Shown here piece after piece: positions 7,928-17,450 of a stretch of 64,000 bases of DNA; within the stretch, counting starts at the first letter, position 1; the number at the start of each line of letters is the position of its first letter. Made by a program: the position numbers and the translations under genes. The DNA is from Sphingobium sp. Its GTDB lineage: Bacteria; Pseudomonadota; Alphaproteobacteria; Sphingomonadales; Sphingomonadaceae. The notes under the pieces were generated by a model. The model made no database searches. It worked only from the letters and a program-made list of their open reading frames with translations, and was not told where the DNA came from. The stretch is from NCBI GenBank assembly GCA_020446425.1, contig JAGRES010000025.1:37673-101672 (forward strand), given 5' to 3'.

Positions 7928-8425
7928 TTATTTCCGCTTGCCAAAATCGACGGTCACAACGTTGGACCCATCATCGGCGCCAGCAGGCTCTGCAGCGGCG
8001 GCAGGCGCATCATTCTCCGCATCGTCATGCGGTTGCGGCCCGTCATCATTGTCCTGCACCTGGAATTGCAGCGCGAAATTGACCGCCGGATCGACAAAGG
8101 CCGTGATCGCACCATAGGGAATGACGAGCTGTGCCGGCACCTGATTGAAGGTCAGGCCGACGCTGAACAGATCGTCCTCCACCTTCAGATCCCAGAACTT
8201 GTTCTGCAACACGATGGTCATTTCATCGGGAAAACGCTCGATCAGGTGCTTGGGAATGTCGACTCCGGCTGCCTGCGTCTTGAAGGTGATATAGAAATGA
8301 TGCTCGCCGGGCAGGTTTCCGCCGGAATGCTCCACTTGCCCTAACACACGGCCAACAACGGCGCGCAAAGCCTCCTGCACGATTTCGTCATAGGGAATCA
8401 GGCTGTCGGGCAGGGTGTCGCTCAT
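7928..8425 (-). CDS. sspB: Alphaproteobacterial SspB-type ClpXP adaptor
   Basis: Adaptor that tethers substrates such as ssrA-tagged peptides to the ClpXP protease. The 165-residue protein has the SspB core (residues 1-120: IPYDEIVQEALR, HHFYITFKTQAAGVDIP, FPDEMTIVLQNKFWDLKV, FSVGLTFNQVPAQLVIPY), a flexible acidic Ala/Asp-rich linker, and a short C-terminal VVTVDFGKRK tail equivalent to the ClpX-binding XB peptide. The ATG at 8425 starts the core without extra leader. It diverges from hisB over a 95-base shared promoter region. Confidence 0.92.
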   Translation of the reverse strand: MSDTLPDSLIPYDEIVQEALRAVVGRVLGQVEHSGGNLPGEHHFYITFKTQAAGVDIPKHLIERFPDEMTIVLQNKFWDLKVEDDLFSVGLTFNQVPAQLVIPYGAITAFVDPAVNFALQFQVQDNDDGPQPHDDAENDAPAAAAEPAGADDGSNVVTVDFGKRK

Positions 8426-8486
8426 ATGTGCATACCTAACGCTGGGTGAGACAGGGTCAAGCCTCGGTAAAAGGCGCGGCAAAAGA

Positions 8487-8514
8487 TTGCGCAGCGACAA
8501 ATCCGCGTTATAGG
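8487..8514 (+). promoter_or_regulatory. Candidate hisB promoter, possibly leaderless
   Basis: TTGCGC (8487-8492) and TATAGG (8509-8514) lie 16 bases apart and resemble a housekeeping promoter. The predicted start of transcription falls within a base or two of the hisB ATG at 8521, which would give a leaderless or nearly leaderless transcript. This is by eye only; the hexamers are partial matches. Confidence 0.3.
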
Positions 8515-8520
8515 GGCGGC

Positions 8521-9114
8521 ATGCGCACCGCCGAAATCCAGCGAACCACGGGGGAAACCTCTATCCTCGTCTCCGTCAACCTTGACGGCACCGGCAGCTA
8601 TGAGGTGTCGACCGGCATCGGCTTTCTCGATCATATGCTTGAGCAGCTTTCGCGGCATTCGCTCATTGACCTCAGGGTGGATTGCAAGGGCGATCTGCAT
8701 GTTGACCAGCATCACACGACTGAGGACACCGGTATCGCCATCGGCGAAGCCATTGCCGAGGCGCTGGGCGACAAGCGCGGCATCACCCGTTATGGCAGTG
8801 CCTATTCACCGATGGACGAGACACTGAGCCGCGTGGCGCTCGATATATCGGGCCGTCCCTATCTGGTATGGAAGGCGGAATTCTCGACGCCGCGTCTGGG
8901 CGAAATGGACACCGAGCTGTTCCAGCACTGGTTCCACAGTTTCGCGGGATCGGCGGGCATTACGCTACACGCCGAATGCCTCTATGGCGAGAATAATCAC
9001 CACGTCATCGAGAGCCTTTTCAAGGGGCTGGCACGTGCGCTGCGCATCGCAGTTGAGCGCGACCCGCGCAAGGGCGACACGATTCCCTCGACCAAGGGGA
9101 CGCTGGGCGGATGA
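8521..9114 (+). CDS. hisB: Imidazoleglycerol-phosphate dehydratase
   Basis: Dehydrates imidazoleglycerol phosphate to imidazoleacetol phosphate, the sixth step of histidine synthesis. The protein is monofunctional, 197 residues, without the phosphatase domain found in enteric HisB. Diagnostic: [15 protein letters not shown], the manganese-binding DQHHTTED and [10 protein letters not shown] motifs, and the internal duplication of the fold. The start at 8521 is the only ATG giving the usual N-terminus (MRTAEIQR). It begins the his cluster and overlaps hisH by ATGA. Confidence 0.97.
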   Translation: MRTAEIQRTTGETSILVSVNLDGTGSYEVSTGIGFLDHMLEQLSRHSLIDLRVDCKGDLHVDQHHTTEDTGIAIGEAIAEALGDKRGITRYGSAYSPMDETLSRVALDISGRPYLVWKAEFSTPRLGEMDTELFQHWFHSFAGSAGITLHAECLYGENNHHVIESLFKGLARALRIAVERDPRKGDTIPSTKGTLGG

Positions 9115-9725
9115 GCATTGCGCTGATCGACTATGGCGCGGGCAATCTCCATTCGGTTCATAATGCGCTGGTCAAGGCCGGAGCGAAGGATGTTGCGGTA
9201 ACCGCCGACCCGGATGTGGTAGCGCGGGCGGATCGCATCGTGCTGCCGGGCGTCGGTGCGTTTCGGGCCTGCCGCGACGGGCTTTATGGCCTCTCCGGAG
9301 TCGTCGAAGCCATGAGCGCGGCGGTGCATGAGCGCGGCGTTCCTTTTCTGGGCATTTGCGTGGGCATGCAATTGCTGGCTGATACGGGCGAGGAATTCGG
9401 CAGCCATGAAGGCCTCGGTTGGGTGCCCGGCACGGTGCGCCTGATCGATCCCGCAGACCCGGAGATCAAAGTGCCGCATATGGGCTGGAACGATGTCGTA
9501 CCCGCCGCGCCGCATGGCCTGATCGAACCGGGCGAGGCCTATTACCTGCACAGCTACCATTTCGACGCCTCCGACCCGGCGCATATCCTCGCGACCACGA
9601 AACATGGCGGACCGCTGGTGAGCGCGGTTGGCCGCGACACTATCGTCGGCGTGCAATTTCACCCGGAGAAGAGCCAGGCCTATGGCCTCGCTTTCCTCTC
9701 CCGCTTTCTGGAATGGAAGCCATGA
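9111..9725 (+). CDS. hisH: Imidazole glycerol phosphate synthase, glutaminase subunit
   Basis: Class I glutamine amidotransferase of 204 residues that hydrolyses glutamine and channels ammonia to HisF. The catalytic triad is present: the nucleophile Cys in GICVGMQLL, and His and Glu in GVQFHPEKS. The start [14 protein letters not shown] is typical, as is the oxyanion strand VLPGVGAF. It lies between hisB and hisA with four-base overlaps on both sides, so translation of the three is probably coupled. The partner subunit HisF is encoded two genes on. Confidence 0.97.
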   Translation: MSIALIDYGAGNLHSVHNALVKAGAKDVAVTADPDVVARADRIVLPGVGAFRACRDGLYGLSGVVEAMSAAVHERGVPFLGICVGMQLLADTGEEFGSHEGLGWVPGTVRLIDPADPEIKVPHMGWNDVVPAAPHGLIEPGEAYYLHSYHFDASDPAHILATTKHGGPLVSAVGRDTIVGVQFHPEKSQAYGLAFLSRFLEWKP

Positions 9726-10456
9726 GCATCATCGTTTTCCCCGCCATCGACCTCAAGGGTGGCCAAGTCGTCCGTCTTGCAGAAGGCGATATGGACCGCG
9801 CCACCATCTATGGCGACGATCCCGCCGCGCAGGCAACGTTGTTCCACGAGGCGGGCGCATGGCACCTGCATGTCGTCGATCTCGACGGCAGCTTTGCAGG
9901 CAAAGCGGTGAATGGCGCCGCAGTGGAAAGCATAGTCAAGACTTTCCCCGGCCATGTGCAGCTGGGCGGCGGCATCCGCAACATGGAGTCGGTCGAACGC
10001 TGGTTCGGCATCGGCGTATCGCGGCTCGTCATCGGCACGGCGGCGCTGAAAGATCCGGATTTCGTTAAGCTGGCGGCCAAGGAATTCCCCGGCGGCATCG
10101 TTGTCGCCGTCGATGCGCGCGACGGCATGGTCGCCACCGACGGCTGGGCGGAGAAGAGCGACATGCCGGTCGCCGATCTCGCTCGCCGCTTCGAGGATGC
10201 GGGTGTCGCCAGCCTGCTCTTCACCGATGTCGGCCGCGACGGCCTGCTTAAAGGCGCGAATATCGAGGCGACCGTCGACCTCGCCCGCGCCACTGACATC
10301 CCAGTCATCGCCAGCGGCGGCGTGGCTGGCATATCCGACATCCGCATCCTCGCGCTGCATGTGCAGGACGGTATCGAAGGCGTTATCACGGGCCGCGCGC
10401 TCTATGACGGGCGGCTTGATCTGGCGGCGGCTCTGGCTGTCGCGGAGGCGGGGTGA
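9722..10456 (+). CDS. hisA: ProFAR isomerase (HisA)
   Basis: Catalyses the Amadori rearrangement of ProFAR to PRFAR, the fourth step of histidine synthesis. It is a 244-residue beta/alpha barrel with the catalytic Asp10 in [14 protein letters not shown], the phosphate-binding GGGIRN and ASGGV loops, and the second catalytic Asp region FTDVGRDG. The start overlaps the hisH stop. After its stop there is a 130-base gap holding a palindromic repeat before hisF, which is unusual because these genes are often contiguous. Confidence 0.96.
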   Translation: MSIIVFPAIDLKGGQVVRLAEGDMDRATIYGDDPAAQATLFHEAGAWHLHVVDLDGSFAGKAVNGAAVESIVKTFPGHVQLGGGIRNMESVERWFGIGVSRLVIGTAALKDPDFVKLAAKEFPGGIVVAVDARDGMVATDGWAEKSDMPVADLARRFEDAGVASLLFTDVGRDGLLKGANIEATVDLARATDIPVIASGGVAGISDIRILALHVQDGIEGVITGRALYDGRLDLAAALAVAEAG

Positions 10457-10475
10457 TGGATATACGAACCAAACC

Positions 10476-10567
10476 CGTTCGGTTCGAGCTGCCATCGAGC
10501 GCAAGTCGAGAACGACTTTCTCGACTTCGGTTCTCGACAAGCTCGAACCTACGCTCGAAACGAACGG
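10476..10567. repeat. REP-like composite palindrome between hisA and hisF
   Basis: About 92 bases of nested inverted repeats. The outer arms CGTTCGGTTCGAGC (from 10476) and CGCTCGAAACGAACG (to 10567) pair with one or two mismatches. Inside, AAGTCGAGAA (10503-10512) and TTCTCGACTT (10518-10527) form a perfect 10-bp stem with a 5-base loop. A third, weaker pair GGTTC/GAACC spans 10529-10549. The TCGA-rich composition differs from both flanking genes. It resembles interspersed extragenic palindromes of Sphingomonadaceae (recollection, not checked). No second copy was found by eye in this window. Confidence 0.65.
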
Positions 10568-10586
10568 ACAAGATATTGGCACGCCC

Positions 10587-11360
10587 ATGACAGTCCGTAT
10601 CCGCGTCATCCCCTGTCTCGATGTCGCCAATGGCCGCGTGGTCAAGGGCGTGAACTTCGTCGACCTCACCGATGCGGGCGATCCCGTCGAGCAGGCGCGC
10701 GTCTATGATGCGATGGGCGCGGACGAACTATGCTTCCTCGACATCACCGCAAGCCATGAAGATCGCGGCACCCTGCTCGACATCGTGAAGCGCACAGCCG
10801 AAGTCTGCTTCATGCCGGTGACCGTCGGCGGCGGCGTGCGTAGCGCGGAAGATGCGCGCGCGCTATTGCTCGCGGGTGCGGACAAGGTCGCGGTCAACAG
10901 TGCTGCCGTCTCACGCCCCGAAGTCGTCGCCGACATAGCCGACCGCTTCGGCAGCCAATGCATCGTCGCCAGCGTCGATGCGCGCCGGGTAGCCGAGGGC
11001 AGATGGGAGATTTTTACCCATGGCGGCCGCAAGGAAACCGGCATCGACGCACTGGAGCACGCCATCCGCCTCTCCGAGCTGGGCGCGGGAGAGTTGCTCG
11101 TCACCTCAATGGACGGCGATGGCACCAAGCGGGGCTATGATCTGGCGCTGACGCGCACTATCGCAGACGCCGTTTCCGTGCCCGTCATTGCCAGCGGCGG
11201 CGTAGGCGCGCTGGAGCATCTGGTTGAGGGCGTGACGCAAGGTCATGCCAGCGCCGTACTCGCCGCCTCGATCTTCCATTTCGGCCAGCACACGATTGGC
11301 GAAGCGCATGCCGCACTTGCCGCCGCCGGAATTCCAGTACGCGAGCCGGTGAGCGATTGA
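10587..11360 (+). CDS. hisF: Imidazole glycerol phosphate synthase, cyclase subunit
   Basis: Uses ammonia from HisH to convert PRFAR into imidazoleglycerol phosphate and AICAR. It is a 257-residue barrel: [20 protein letters not shown] carries the catalytic Asp near residue 12, GGGVRS and ASGGVG bind the two phosphates, and [11 protein letters not shown] carries the second catalytic Asp. The ATG at 10587 is fixed by the family N-terminus; no clear ribosome site precedes it. It is separated from hisA by the palindromic repeat. The AICAR released feeds PurH, encoded at 29 kb. Confidence 0.96.
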   Translation: MTVRIRVIPCLDVANGRVVKGVNFVDLTDAGDPVEQARVYDAMGADELCFLDITASHEDRGTLLDIVKRTAEVCFMPVTVGGGVRSAEDARALLLAGADKVAVNSAAVSRPEVVADIADRFGSQCIVASVDARRVAEGRWEIFTHGGRKETGIDALEHAIRLSELGAGELLVTSMDGDGTKRGYDLALTRTIADAVSVPVIASGGVGALEHLVEGVTQGHASAVLAASIFHFGQHTIGEAHAALAAAGIPVREPVSD

Positions 11361-11391
11361 CTTAGGGCTGGGCCCGCTTCAAACAGCGTGC

Positions 11392-11712
11392 ATGACCGAC
11401 AGTTTCGACCGCCTCGAAGAAACCATCCGCCAGCGCCGCTCCGCCAGCCCGGAAGAGAGCTATGTTGCCAAACTTACAAAAAAGGGGCGCGACAAAATGG
11501 CCCAAAAACTCGGTGAAGAAGCTGTCGAGCTAGTGATTGCCGCTGTGGGGGGCAACAGAGAGGAAGCGGTGAAGGAAGGCGCGGATCTTATGTTTCACCT
11601 CGCCATATTGCTCGCCGACATGGGCCTGTCACTTGATGATGTCCGCGCGGAGCTAGACCAGCGAGAGGGCGTGTCCGGTATCGCTGAGAAAGCCGCCAGA
11701 ACCAAGGATTGA
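11392..11712 (+). CDS. hisE: Phosphoribosyl-ATP pyrophosphatase
   Basis: Hydrolyses phosphoribosyl-ATP to phosphoribosyl-AMP, the second step of histidine synthesis. A 106-residue all-helical MazG-like protein with the metal-binding pattern GEEAVELVIAA and EGADLMFHLAILLAD. It is monofunctional and not fused to HisI, and no hisI is present in the window. It lies 31 bases after hisF, on the same strand and likely in the same transcript, with the HIT gene 10 bases further on. Confidence 0.95.
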   Translation: MTDSFDRLEETIRQRRSASPEESYVAKLTKKGRDKMAQKLGEEAVELVIAAVGGNREEAVKEGADLMFHLAILLADMGLSLDDVRAELDQREGVSGIAEKAARTKD

Positions 11713-11722
11713 GGAAACCGTC

Positions 11723-12100
11723 ATGCCGATAGACCCGACTCTGCCCTATGACGACGACAATATCTTTGCCAAAATCCTGCGCGGCGAAATCCCTTGCAAC
11801 AAGGTGTATGAGGACGATCACGCCCTCGCCTTTCATGACATCAACCCGCAGGCCCCCACCCATGTACTGGTCATCCCCAAGGGCCGATATGTGAGCTGGG
11901 ACGATTTCTCCGCCAAGGCCAATGACGGCGAGATCGCCGGTTTCATCCGCGCCGTGGGTGAAGTGGCACGCACTGCGGGGCATGTCGAACCGGGTTACCG
12001 CCTGCTCGCCAATGTCGGCATGGACGCACACCAGGAAGTGCCGCATCTGCATGTCCACATATTCGCCGGGAAACCGCTTGGCCCAATGCTGGCGCGCTGA
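11723..12100 (+). CDS. HIT-family nucleotide hydrolase (HinT-like)
   Basis: A 125-residue histidine-triad protein. The triad motif HLHVHIF is near the C-terminus, preceded by DINPQAPTHVLVIPK and DDNIFAKILRGEIPC, all typical of the HinT branch, which hydrolyses purine nucleoside phosphoramidates and acyl-adenylates. It closes the histidine operon (gap of 10 bases after hisE), an arrangement common in alphaproteobacteria. No separate promoter is obvious. Confidence 0.92.
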   Translation: MPIDPTLPYDDDNIFAKILRGEIPCNKVYEDDHALAFHDINPQAPTHVLVIPKGRYVSWDDFSAKANDGEIAGFIRAVGEVARTAGHVEPGYRLLANVGMDAHQEVPHLHVHIFAGKPLGPMLAR

Positions 12101-12211
12101 CCGCAGCTCTGCAATCGTCACCAAACCCTTGCACATCCTGTTTTAGCCGATAGTCTCGCGCTCCATAACAGCGCGCGCCTCCCGCGTGCCCAGGAGCAAG
12201 GGACATCCCGA

Positions 12212-13795
12212 ATGATATTTGGTCGTGTAAAGCCCGTGGATGCCATATTGGCGACAGCGGAAAAGAAATCACTGACGCGCACATTGGGCGCATTCCAGCT
12301 CACTATGCTTGGCATCGGTGCCATCATCGGCACCGGCATTTTCGTTCTGACGTCCGAAGCGGCGCAGAAGGCTGGACCCGGCATGATGTGGAGTTTTGTT
12401 ATCGCCGCAGTCGTCTGCGGCGTTGCAGCGCTCTGCTATTCCGAAATCGCCTCGATGGTCCCGGTTTCCGGCTCCGCCTATACCTATACCTACGCCGTGA
12501 TGGGCGAGTTGCTCGCCTGGATGGTGGGCTGGGCGCTGATCCTTGAATATGCCGTGGCGGCCAGCGCCGTCTCGGTGGGGTGGTCCGGCTATTTCGTCGG
12601 ACAGCTCAGGGATATAGGCATAGTCCTGCCACAGACGTTCATCGTCGGCCCCTATGCGGGCGGCATCATCAACCTGCCGGCTCTGGTCATCGCGTTGCTC
12701 GTCACGTTCCTGTTGATGATCGGCACAACGGAAAGCGCGCGCGTCAACGCCATATTGGTGGCGATCAAGGTCACCGCGCTGACGCTGTTCATTGCCTTCA
12801 CCATCCCGATCATAAAGGGCGAGCAGTTCGAACCCTTCCTGCCCAATGGGTGGTTCGGCAATGGTGAAGGGTCGGGCCTTGGCGCAGTGGGTGCGGCGGC
12901 TTCAATCTTTTTTGCCTATGTCGGCTTCGATGCCGTTTCGACCGCCGCTGAGGAAACCAAAAACCCTCAGCGCAACGTGCCCATCGGCCTGATCGCCAGC
13001 CTTGCGATCTGTACCATCTTCTACCTGCTGGTTGCTGCAGGCGCCATCGGCACGCTGGGCGCACAGCCCGTGACAGGCCCTAATGGCGAAGTGCTGCAGC
13101 CCGGCACGCCGGAGTTGGCCGCCCAGTGCCAGTCGCTTATCGCGGCAGGTACCGAGCCGCTGGTCTGCAGCCGTGAAGCGCTCGCCCATGTGATGCGCGC
13201 AATCGGCTATGACAATATTTCGCGCTTCGTCGGTCTGGCGGCATTTCTGGCACTGCCCTCGGTCATCCTCATCATGCTGTTCGGCCAAACCCGCATCTTT
13301 TTCGTGATGGCGCGCGACGGGCTGCTCCCTGAAAAGCTGGCAACTATTCACCCCAAGTGGAAAACGCCGCACATCGTGACAATGATCACCGGCGTAGCCG
13401 TCGCCTTCTTCGCGGCGTTCCTGCCGGTCGGTCAGCTCGCCGACATTTCCAACTCCGGCACGCTGTTCGCCTTCTTCATGGTGGCGATCGCCGTGCTGAT
13501 CCTGCGCAGAACCCAGCCCGACCGGCATCGCCCGTTCAGGACGCCGATGGTATGGGTGGTCGCGCCGCTAGCAATCCTGGGCACGTTGGGGCTCTATATG
13601 AACCTGCCCTTCGATGCGAAGATGGTATTGCCGGTATGGGGCGGTGTCGGCTTGGTGGTCTATTTCCTCTATGGCCGCCGCTTCAGCCATGTCGGCCGCG
13701 GGATCATCGACATCCACGAAGACGATCCGGAAACGCCGCCTCAGCCCGTACCGCCGATGCCGGGCGCGCATACGCCGGGCGGCAAAGACGCCTGA
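12212..13795 (+). CDS. APC-family amino acid permease (CAT-like)
   Basis: Cytoplasmic-membrane amino acid transporter of 527 residues. TM1 carries the substrate-binding consensus GIGAIIGTGIFVL, and TM6 the segment IFFAYVGFDAVSTAAEE typical of the cationic amino acid transporter branch. About 12-14 helices are visible. A polar loop between helices, around residues 280-320, contains three Cys residues and is probably periplasmic. The tail is Pro-rich. The exact substrate cannot be read from sequence. A strong terminator follows 30 bases after the stop. Confidence 0.88.
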   Translation: MIFGRVKPVDAILATAEKKSLTRTLGAFQLTMLGIGAIIGTGIFVLTSEAAQKAGPGMMWSFVIAAVVCGVAALCYSEIASMVPVSGSAYTYTYAVMGELLAWMVGWALILEYAVAASAVSVGWSGYFVGQLRDIGIVLPQTFIVGPYAGGIINLPALVIALLVTFLLMIGTTESARVNAILVAIKVTALTLFIAFTIPIIKGEQFEPFLPNGWFGNGEGSGLGAVGAAASIFFAYVGFDAVSTAAEETKNPQRNVPIGLIASLAICTIFYLLVAAGAIGTLGAQPVTGPNGEVLQPGTPELAAQCQSLIAAGTEPLVCSREALAHVMRAIGYDNISRFVGLAAFLALPSVILIMLFGQTRIFFVMARDGLLPEKLATIHPKWKTPHIVTMITGVAVAFFAAFLPVGQLADISNSGTLFAFFMVAIAVLILRRTQPDRHRPFRTPMVWVVAPLAILGTLGLYMNLPFDAKMVLPVWGGVGLVVYFLYGRRFSHVGRGIIDIHEDDPETPPQPVPPMPGAHTPGGKDA

Positions 13796-13825
13796 ACCCG
13801 CTTTCCTATATTCAAGTGAAGCGAA

Positions 13826-13854
13826 AGGCCCGGCTCGAACAGCTGGGCCTTTTT
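13826..13854 (+). terminator. Rho-independent terminator
   Basis: AGGCCCGGCT (13826-13835), a CGAAC loop, and AGCTGGGCCT (13841-13850) form a 10-bp GC-rich stem with one G-U pair, followed by TTTT. It sits between the convergent permease and MFS genes, just past the permease stop, and may work in both directions because a short A-run precedes it. Confidence 0.88.
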
Positions 13855-13855
13855 C

Positions 13856-15124
13856 TCATAACTGCGCTTTGTTTTCGCGTAACGCCGTCCGCCCAGGCCG
13901 CCGAAACAGCTTCCATCCCTCCGCCCAGAAAATGAGCAGCAACGAGATGGAGCCGAAAATCACAAACCCAAGAGCCAATGGCAAGGGCGTCCCATCAAAA
14001 TAGGCACCCACCAACCCGCCGAGTACGGCGGACAGAGCAGTAGTCAGGAATGACTGGATTGATGAGGCCAGGCCCGCTCCAACGGAATAAGGCTCCAGAG
14101 AAATGGCGCTGAAATTCGCACCCGCGAAGGAAAAGCACAGGCTCGTGAACGTCTGGATAATGATGAACAGGATCATCGTCTCATGGCCCGAAACGATGAT
14201 AAGAGAATGCGTGATCGCAATCAAAATGAGGCAGATAACCGCAGATTGGCTCATACGCCGCGCGCCAAAGCGTTCGACCAGCCTACTGTTGAGCAGACTG
14301 CCCAATGCCATCCCCCCAGCCATGATCGCGAAGCCGATGGGGAATATCGCTTCCGCATCGAAAACATCGAAAAATATCTGCTGTACCGAAGTGACAAAGC
14401 CGACAAGCCCGGCCAGCATAAAGCCGCTGGCCAGCATATGACCGATGGAGTTGCGGTTGGTCATAACCTTGACCGCCATGGCGCCTATGTCCCGCACGCG
14501 AATAGCCGTACGATTTTCTTTCTCCAGAGTTTCGGGCAGACGCAATGAAACCCAGGTCAGGATCGCGAATATCAGCGCCGACAATATCCAGAAAATGGTT
14601 CGCCACGGGCCAAACAGCAATATGAATGAACCAACCGAAGGCGCGAACATCGGCACGATGATGAACACCATCATGATGAGCGACATGATGCGCGCCATTG
14701 TGTCTCCACGAAAACAGTCGCGCACGATAGATACGACCGTGACCCGGCACGCGGCCGCAAAGAAACCCGCCGCCATACGCGCGCCGAGCATCAGAGGAAA
14801 GCTGTCAGCCATTGCAGCAATGACCGTCATCAAAAATGACAATGCCAGCGTCGAAACCATCACCGGGCGGCGTCCGAAATGGTCCGACAAAGGGCCGTAA
14901 AATAACGACCCGCCAGCCAACCCCAAGAAAAAGAAGACAATGATGGCCTGACGGTCATTCGCATATGCGACGTTCAGGTCCCCGCCGATATCCGGCAGCG
15001 CCGGCAGCATAAGGTCAATCGACATGGCCGGAATCGCAATCATCACCGCCATCAGGGCAACAAATTCGGACATCTTCATTCCGGACGGCAAATGCTGATG
15101 GGGGGAGGGCTCGGGACGGATCAT
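13856..15124 (-). CDS. MFS drug exporter, Bcr/CflA family
   Basis: Proton-driven exporter of 422 residues with 12 predicted helices. The motif-A loop LSDHFGRRPVM between helices 2 and 3, the DLMLPALPDIGGDL segment in helix 1 and the conserved Asp/Arg residues point to the Bcr/CflA branch, whose members export bicyclomycin, chloramphenicol and similar compounds. Met codons at 15124 and 15076 (MKMSEF) are both possible starts; the second would remove a polar leader of 15 residues. No regulator lies next to it. Confidence 0.85.
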   Translation of the reverse strand: MIRPEPSPHQHLPSGMKMSEFVALMAVMIAIPAMSIDLMLPALPDIGGDLNVAYANDRQAIIVFFFLGLAGGSLFYGPLSDHFGRRPVMVSTLALSFLMTVIAAMADSFPLMLGARMAAGFFAAACRVTVVSIVRDCFRGDTMARIMSLIMMVFIIVPMFAPSVGSFILLFGPWRTIFWILSALIFAILTWVSLRLPETLEKENRTAIRVRDIGAMAVKVMTNRNSIGHMLASGFMLAGLVGFVTSVQQIFFDVFDAEAIFPIGFAIMAGGMALGSLLNSRLVERFGARRMSQSAVICLILIAITHSLIIVSGHETMILFIIIQTFTSLCFSFAGANFSAISLEPYSVGAGLASSIQSFLTTALSAVLGGLVGAYFDGTPLPLALGFVIFGSISLLLIFWAEGWKLFRRPGRTALRENKAQL

Positions 15125-15241
15125 GCAGGCGCTATGCAGGCAAACGGAATGCTAGGCCAGTGCAAAGACAGAATGTGTCTCAAATTCTCTCGCACAGGGT
15201 GACTCCCATTGGAAAAAAGACTGGAATGCGCCAGAGTATAT

Positions 15242-15256
15242 TGATAATGAATCTCA
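15242..15256 (+). promoter_or_regulatory. Fur-like operator ahead of feoAB
   Basis: TGATAATGAATCTCA has the 7-1-7 layout of a Fur box; the left half TGATAAT is a perfect half-site and the right half AATCTCA matches partly. It ends 21 bases before the feoA start, where a bound repressor would block transcription. Iron repression of feo genes by Fur is well established in other proteobacteria; the site here is inferred. Confidence 0.6.
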
Positions 15257-15277
15257 AAAATAGTGGAACCCTGACGC

Positions 15278-15553
15278 TTGCAATTAGACAATCTTCCTCT
15301 GGGCCGCCCTGCCTTCATTGATCGTATCCAATGGGACATCCTCTCTCCGGGAGAAGCCCAAAGGCTGCGTGAATTTGGTGTCGAAGAAGGCGCGAGCGTC
15401 GAGGCCCTGCATCGTGGCGGCCTGATGGGTGGCGGCGCGCTGGCGTGCCGAATAGGCCGGATGACCATTGCCATGCGCCGCAATCACGCACATGCCATCC
15501 ATGTCCGCCTCGGTGCACAAGCTACGGAAATTCATGGAATAGCAGCGGAATGA
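15278..15553 (+). CDS. feoA: Ferrous iron transport protein A
   Basis: Small SH3-like cytoplasmic partner of FeoB, 91 residues. It shows the FeoA pattern: a start like QLDNLPLGRPAFI, the AQRLREFGVEEGASVEALHRGG middle, and CRIGRMTIAMRRNHAHAI near the end. The start codon is TTG, because an in-frame TGA lies six bases upstream and no ATG precedes the conserved N-terminus. The stop overlaps the feoB ATG (15550-15553), so the two are translationally coupled. Confidence 0.88.
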   Translation: MQLDNLPLGRPAFIDRIQWDILSPGEAQRLREFGVEEGASVEALHRGGLMGGGALACRIGRMTIAMRRNHAHAIHVRLGAQATEIHGIAAE

Positions 15554-17409
15554 CGGCGAACCCGTTGATCGCGCTTGTCGGCAATCCCAATGCCGGCAAA
15601 AGCGCTCTTTTCAATGCACTGACGGGTGCGCGTCAGAAGCTGGGCAACTATCCCGGCGTCACCGTCGAACGCAAATCCGGCAGGCTTGCCCTGGCCGACG
15701 GTCGCCCGGTCGAGCTGGTCGACCTGCCCGGCACATACAGCCTCACTCCCACAAGCCCAGATGAGCAGGTGACGCGCGACGTCATATTGGGAAAGCAGGC
15801 GGGCGAGCGGCTGCCCGATGCGCTGATCGTGGTCATGGATGCGTCGAACCTCGAGAACCATCTGCGCTTCGCGCTTGAAATACTGGACCTCGGGCTGCCA
15901 ACGGTAATCGCGCTCAATATGGTCGATCTGGCCGTTCGCGACGGCCTGCAACTCGACCCCGATATTCTGACGGAACAGCTTGGAGTGCCTGTGATATCGA
16001 CGGTGGCTGTGCGCAAGCGCGGACTGGAAGCGCTGCTCAATGCGCTAACGCCGCTGGTGGGCGCCGGTGCCATTGGCCTGCGATCACAAACGCCAGCCTT
16101 GAGCTTTGCCGAGCGGCAAGCGAAGGCGCGCGCAATCGCCCAGGCGGCCATTCTCTCCGAAACCGCGTCGCGTCGCCTGACCCATGCGGCGGACAAGGTA
16201 GCGCTGCACCCGGTCGGCGGGCCACTAGTCTTGCTCGCGCTGCTCTTCATGATGTTTCAGGGCGTCTATGCATGGTCGGAAGCGCCTATTGCGATGATCG
16301 AAGGCTGGGCCGAAGCGCTGGGCGATGCCGCGACAACGCTGACACAGCCCGGCTATTTCCGGTCTTTCCTCGTCGATGGCGTGATCAACGGTGTCGGGTC
16401 TGTCATCGTCTTCCTGCCGCAAATCCTGATCCTGTTTTTCTTCATCCTGATGCTGGAGGCGACCGGTTATATGACCCGCGCCGCTTTCCTGATGGACGGC
16501 CTGATGGCCAAGGTCGGACTGTCGGGGCGCGCCTTCATCCCCCTTCTGTCCTCCTTCGCCTGCGCGGTGCCGGGCATCATGGCGACACGGTCGATCAGCG
16601 ATCCCAAGGATAGGCTGACGACCATCCTGATCGCACCGCTGATGACCTGTTCGGCGCGGCTGCCGGTCTACGCCGTCATTATCGGCGCGTTCATCCCCGC
16701 ACGCACCGTGGGCTGGGGCATCGGGCTGCAAGGGCTGGTGTTGTTCGGCCTTTATGTTGGCGGCATAATCGGGGCGATGATTGCCGCGCTGATCCTGCGG
16801 CGCACAGTCGTCAAAGGCAAATCAAGTGGTTTCCTGATGGAAATGCCCAAATATCAATGGCCGCGCTGGCAGGACATCGCACTTGGCCTGTGGCAGCGCG
16901 CCACCATTTTCCTGAAGCGTGCGGGCACGATCATCTTCGCCTCGACGATCATCCTTTGGGCCCTGCTCAGCTTTCCCAAGCCGCCCGAAGGATCGAACGC
17001 ATCGCCGGTCGAATATAGCATGGCGGGGCGCATCGCTGGCGGGCTCAACGTGATTATGGAGCCGGTCGGCTTCAACCGCGACATATCGCTAGCGCTCATC
17101 CCGGCAATGGCCGCGCGCGAAGTCGCTGTGTCGGCGCTGGCGACGACATACAGCATTGATGCAGGTGATGATGAGGAAGCGCTGGAGCAATCGCTCGGCG
17201 AGCGCCTGAAGGGCAACTGGTCGCTGGCGACCGCCCTCGCCTTCCTTGCCTGGTTCGTGTTCGCGCCACAATGCATATCGACCATTGCCGTCACCAAGCG
17301 GGAAACCAACGGCTGGAAATGGCCGCTGTTCATGACGGGCTATCTTTTTGCGCTTGCCTATGCTGCCGCGGGGGTAACGTACTGGACGGCGACCGCCTTC
17401 GGGTTATAA
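15550..17409 (+). CDS. feoB: Ferrous iron transporter B
   Basis: GTP-regulated inner-membrane Fe(II) permease. The 619-residue protein has an N-terminal G domain with G1 [11 protein letters not shown] (about 11-21), G3 VDLPGTYSL and G4 NMVD, a helical GDI-like linker, and a membrane domain with two Gate motifs ([20 protein letters not shown] and related). It is shorter than the 770-residue enteric protein, mostly by lacking the C-terminal extension; this is usual for alphaproteobacteria. A separate FeoC is not seen. Confidence 0.95.
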   Translation: MTANPLIALVGNPNAGKSALFNALTGARQKLGNYPGVTVERKSGRLALADGRPVELVDLPGTYSLTPTSPDEQVTRDVILGKQAGERLPDALIVVMDASNLENHLRFALEILDLGLPTVIALNMVDLAVRDGLQLDPDILTEQLGVPVISTVAVRKRGLEALLNALTPLVGAGAIGLRSQTPALSFAERQAKARAIAQAAILSETASRRLTHAADKVALHPVGGPLVLLALLFMMFQGVYAWSEAPIAMIEGWAEALGDAATTLTQPGYFRSFLVDGVINGVGSVIVFLPQILILFFFILMLEATGYMTRAAFLMDGLMAKVGLSGRAFIPLLSSFACAVPGIMATRSISDPKDRLTTILIAPLMTCSARLPVYAVIIGAFIPARTVGWGIGLQGLVLFGLYVGGIIGAMIAALILRRTVVKGKSSGFLMEMPKYQWPRWQDIALGLWQRATIFLKRAGTIIFASTIILWALLSFPKPPEGSNASPVEYSMAGRIAGGLNVIMEPVGFNRDISLALIPAMAAREVAVSALATTYSIDAGDDEEALEQSLGERLKGNWSLATALAFLAWFVFAPQCISTIAVTKRETNGWKWPLFMTGYLFALAYAAAGVTYWTATAFGL

Positions 17410-17450
17410 GAGCCTCTTCAAATTCCAATTCGGTTTCGGAGAGTCTTTTC

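Noticed and set aside
13357-13935. A 192-codon plus-strand frame over the end of the permease and the terminator
   Set aside because: It is an out-of-frame shadow of the permease and reads through the terminator hairpin.
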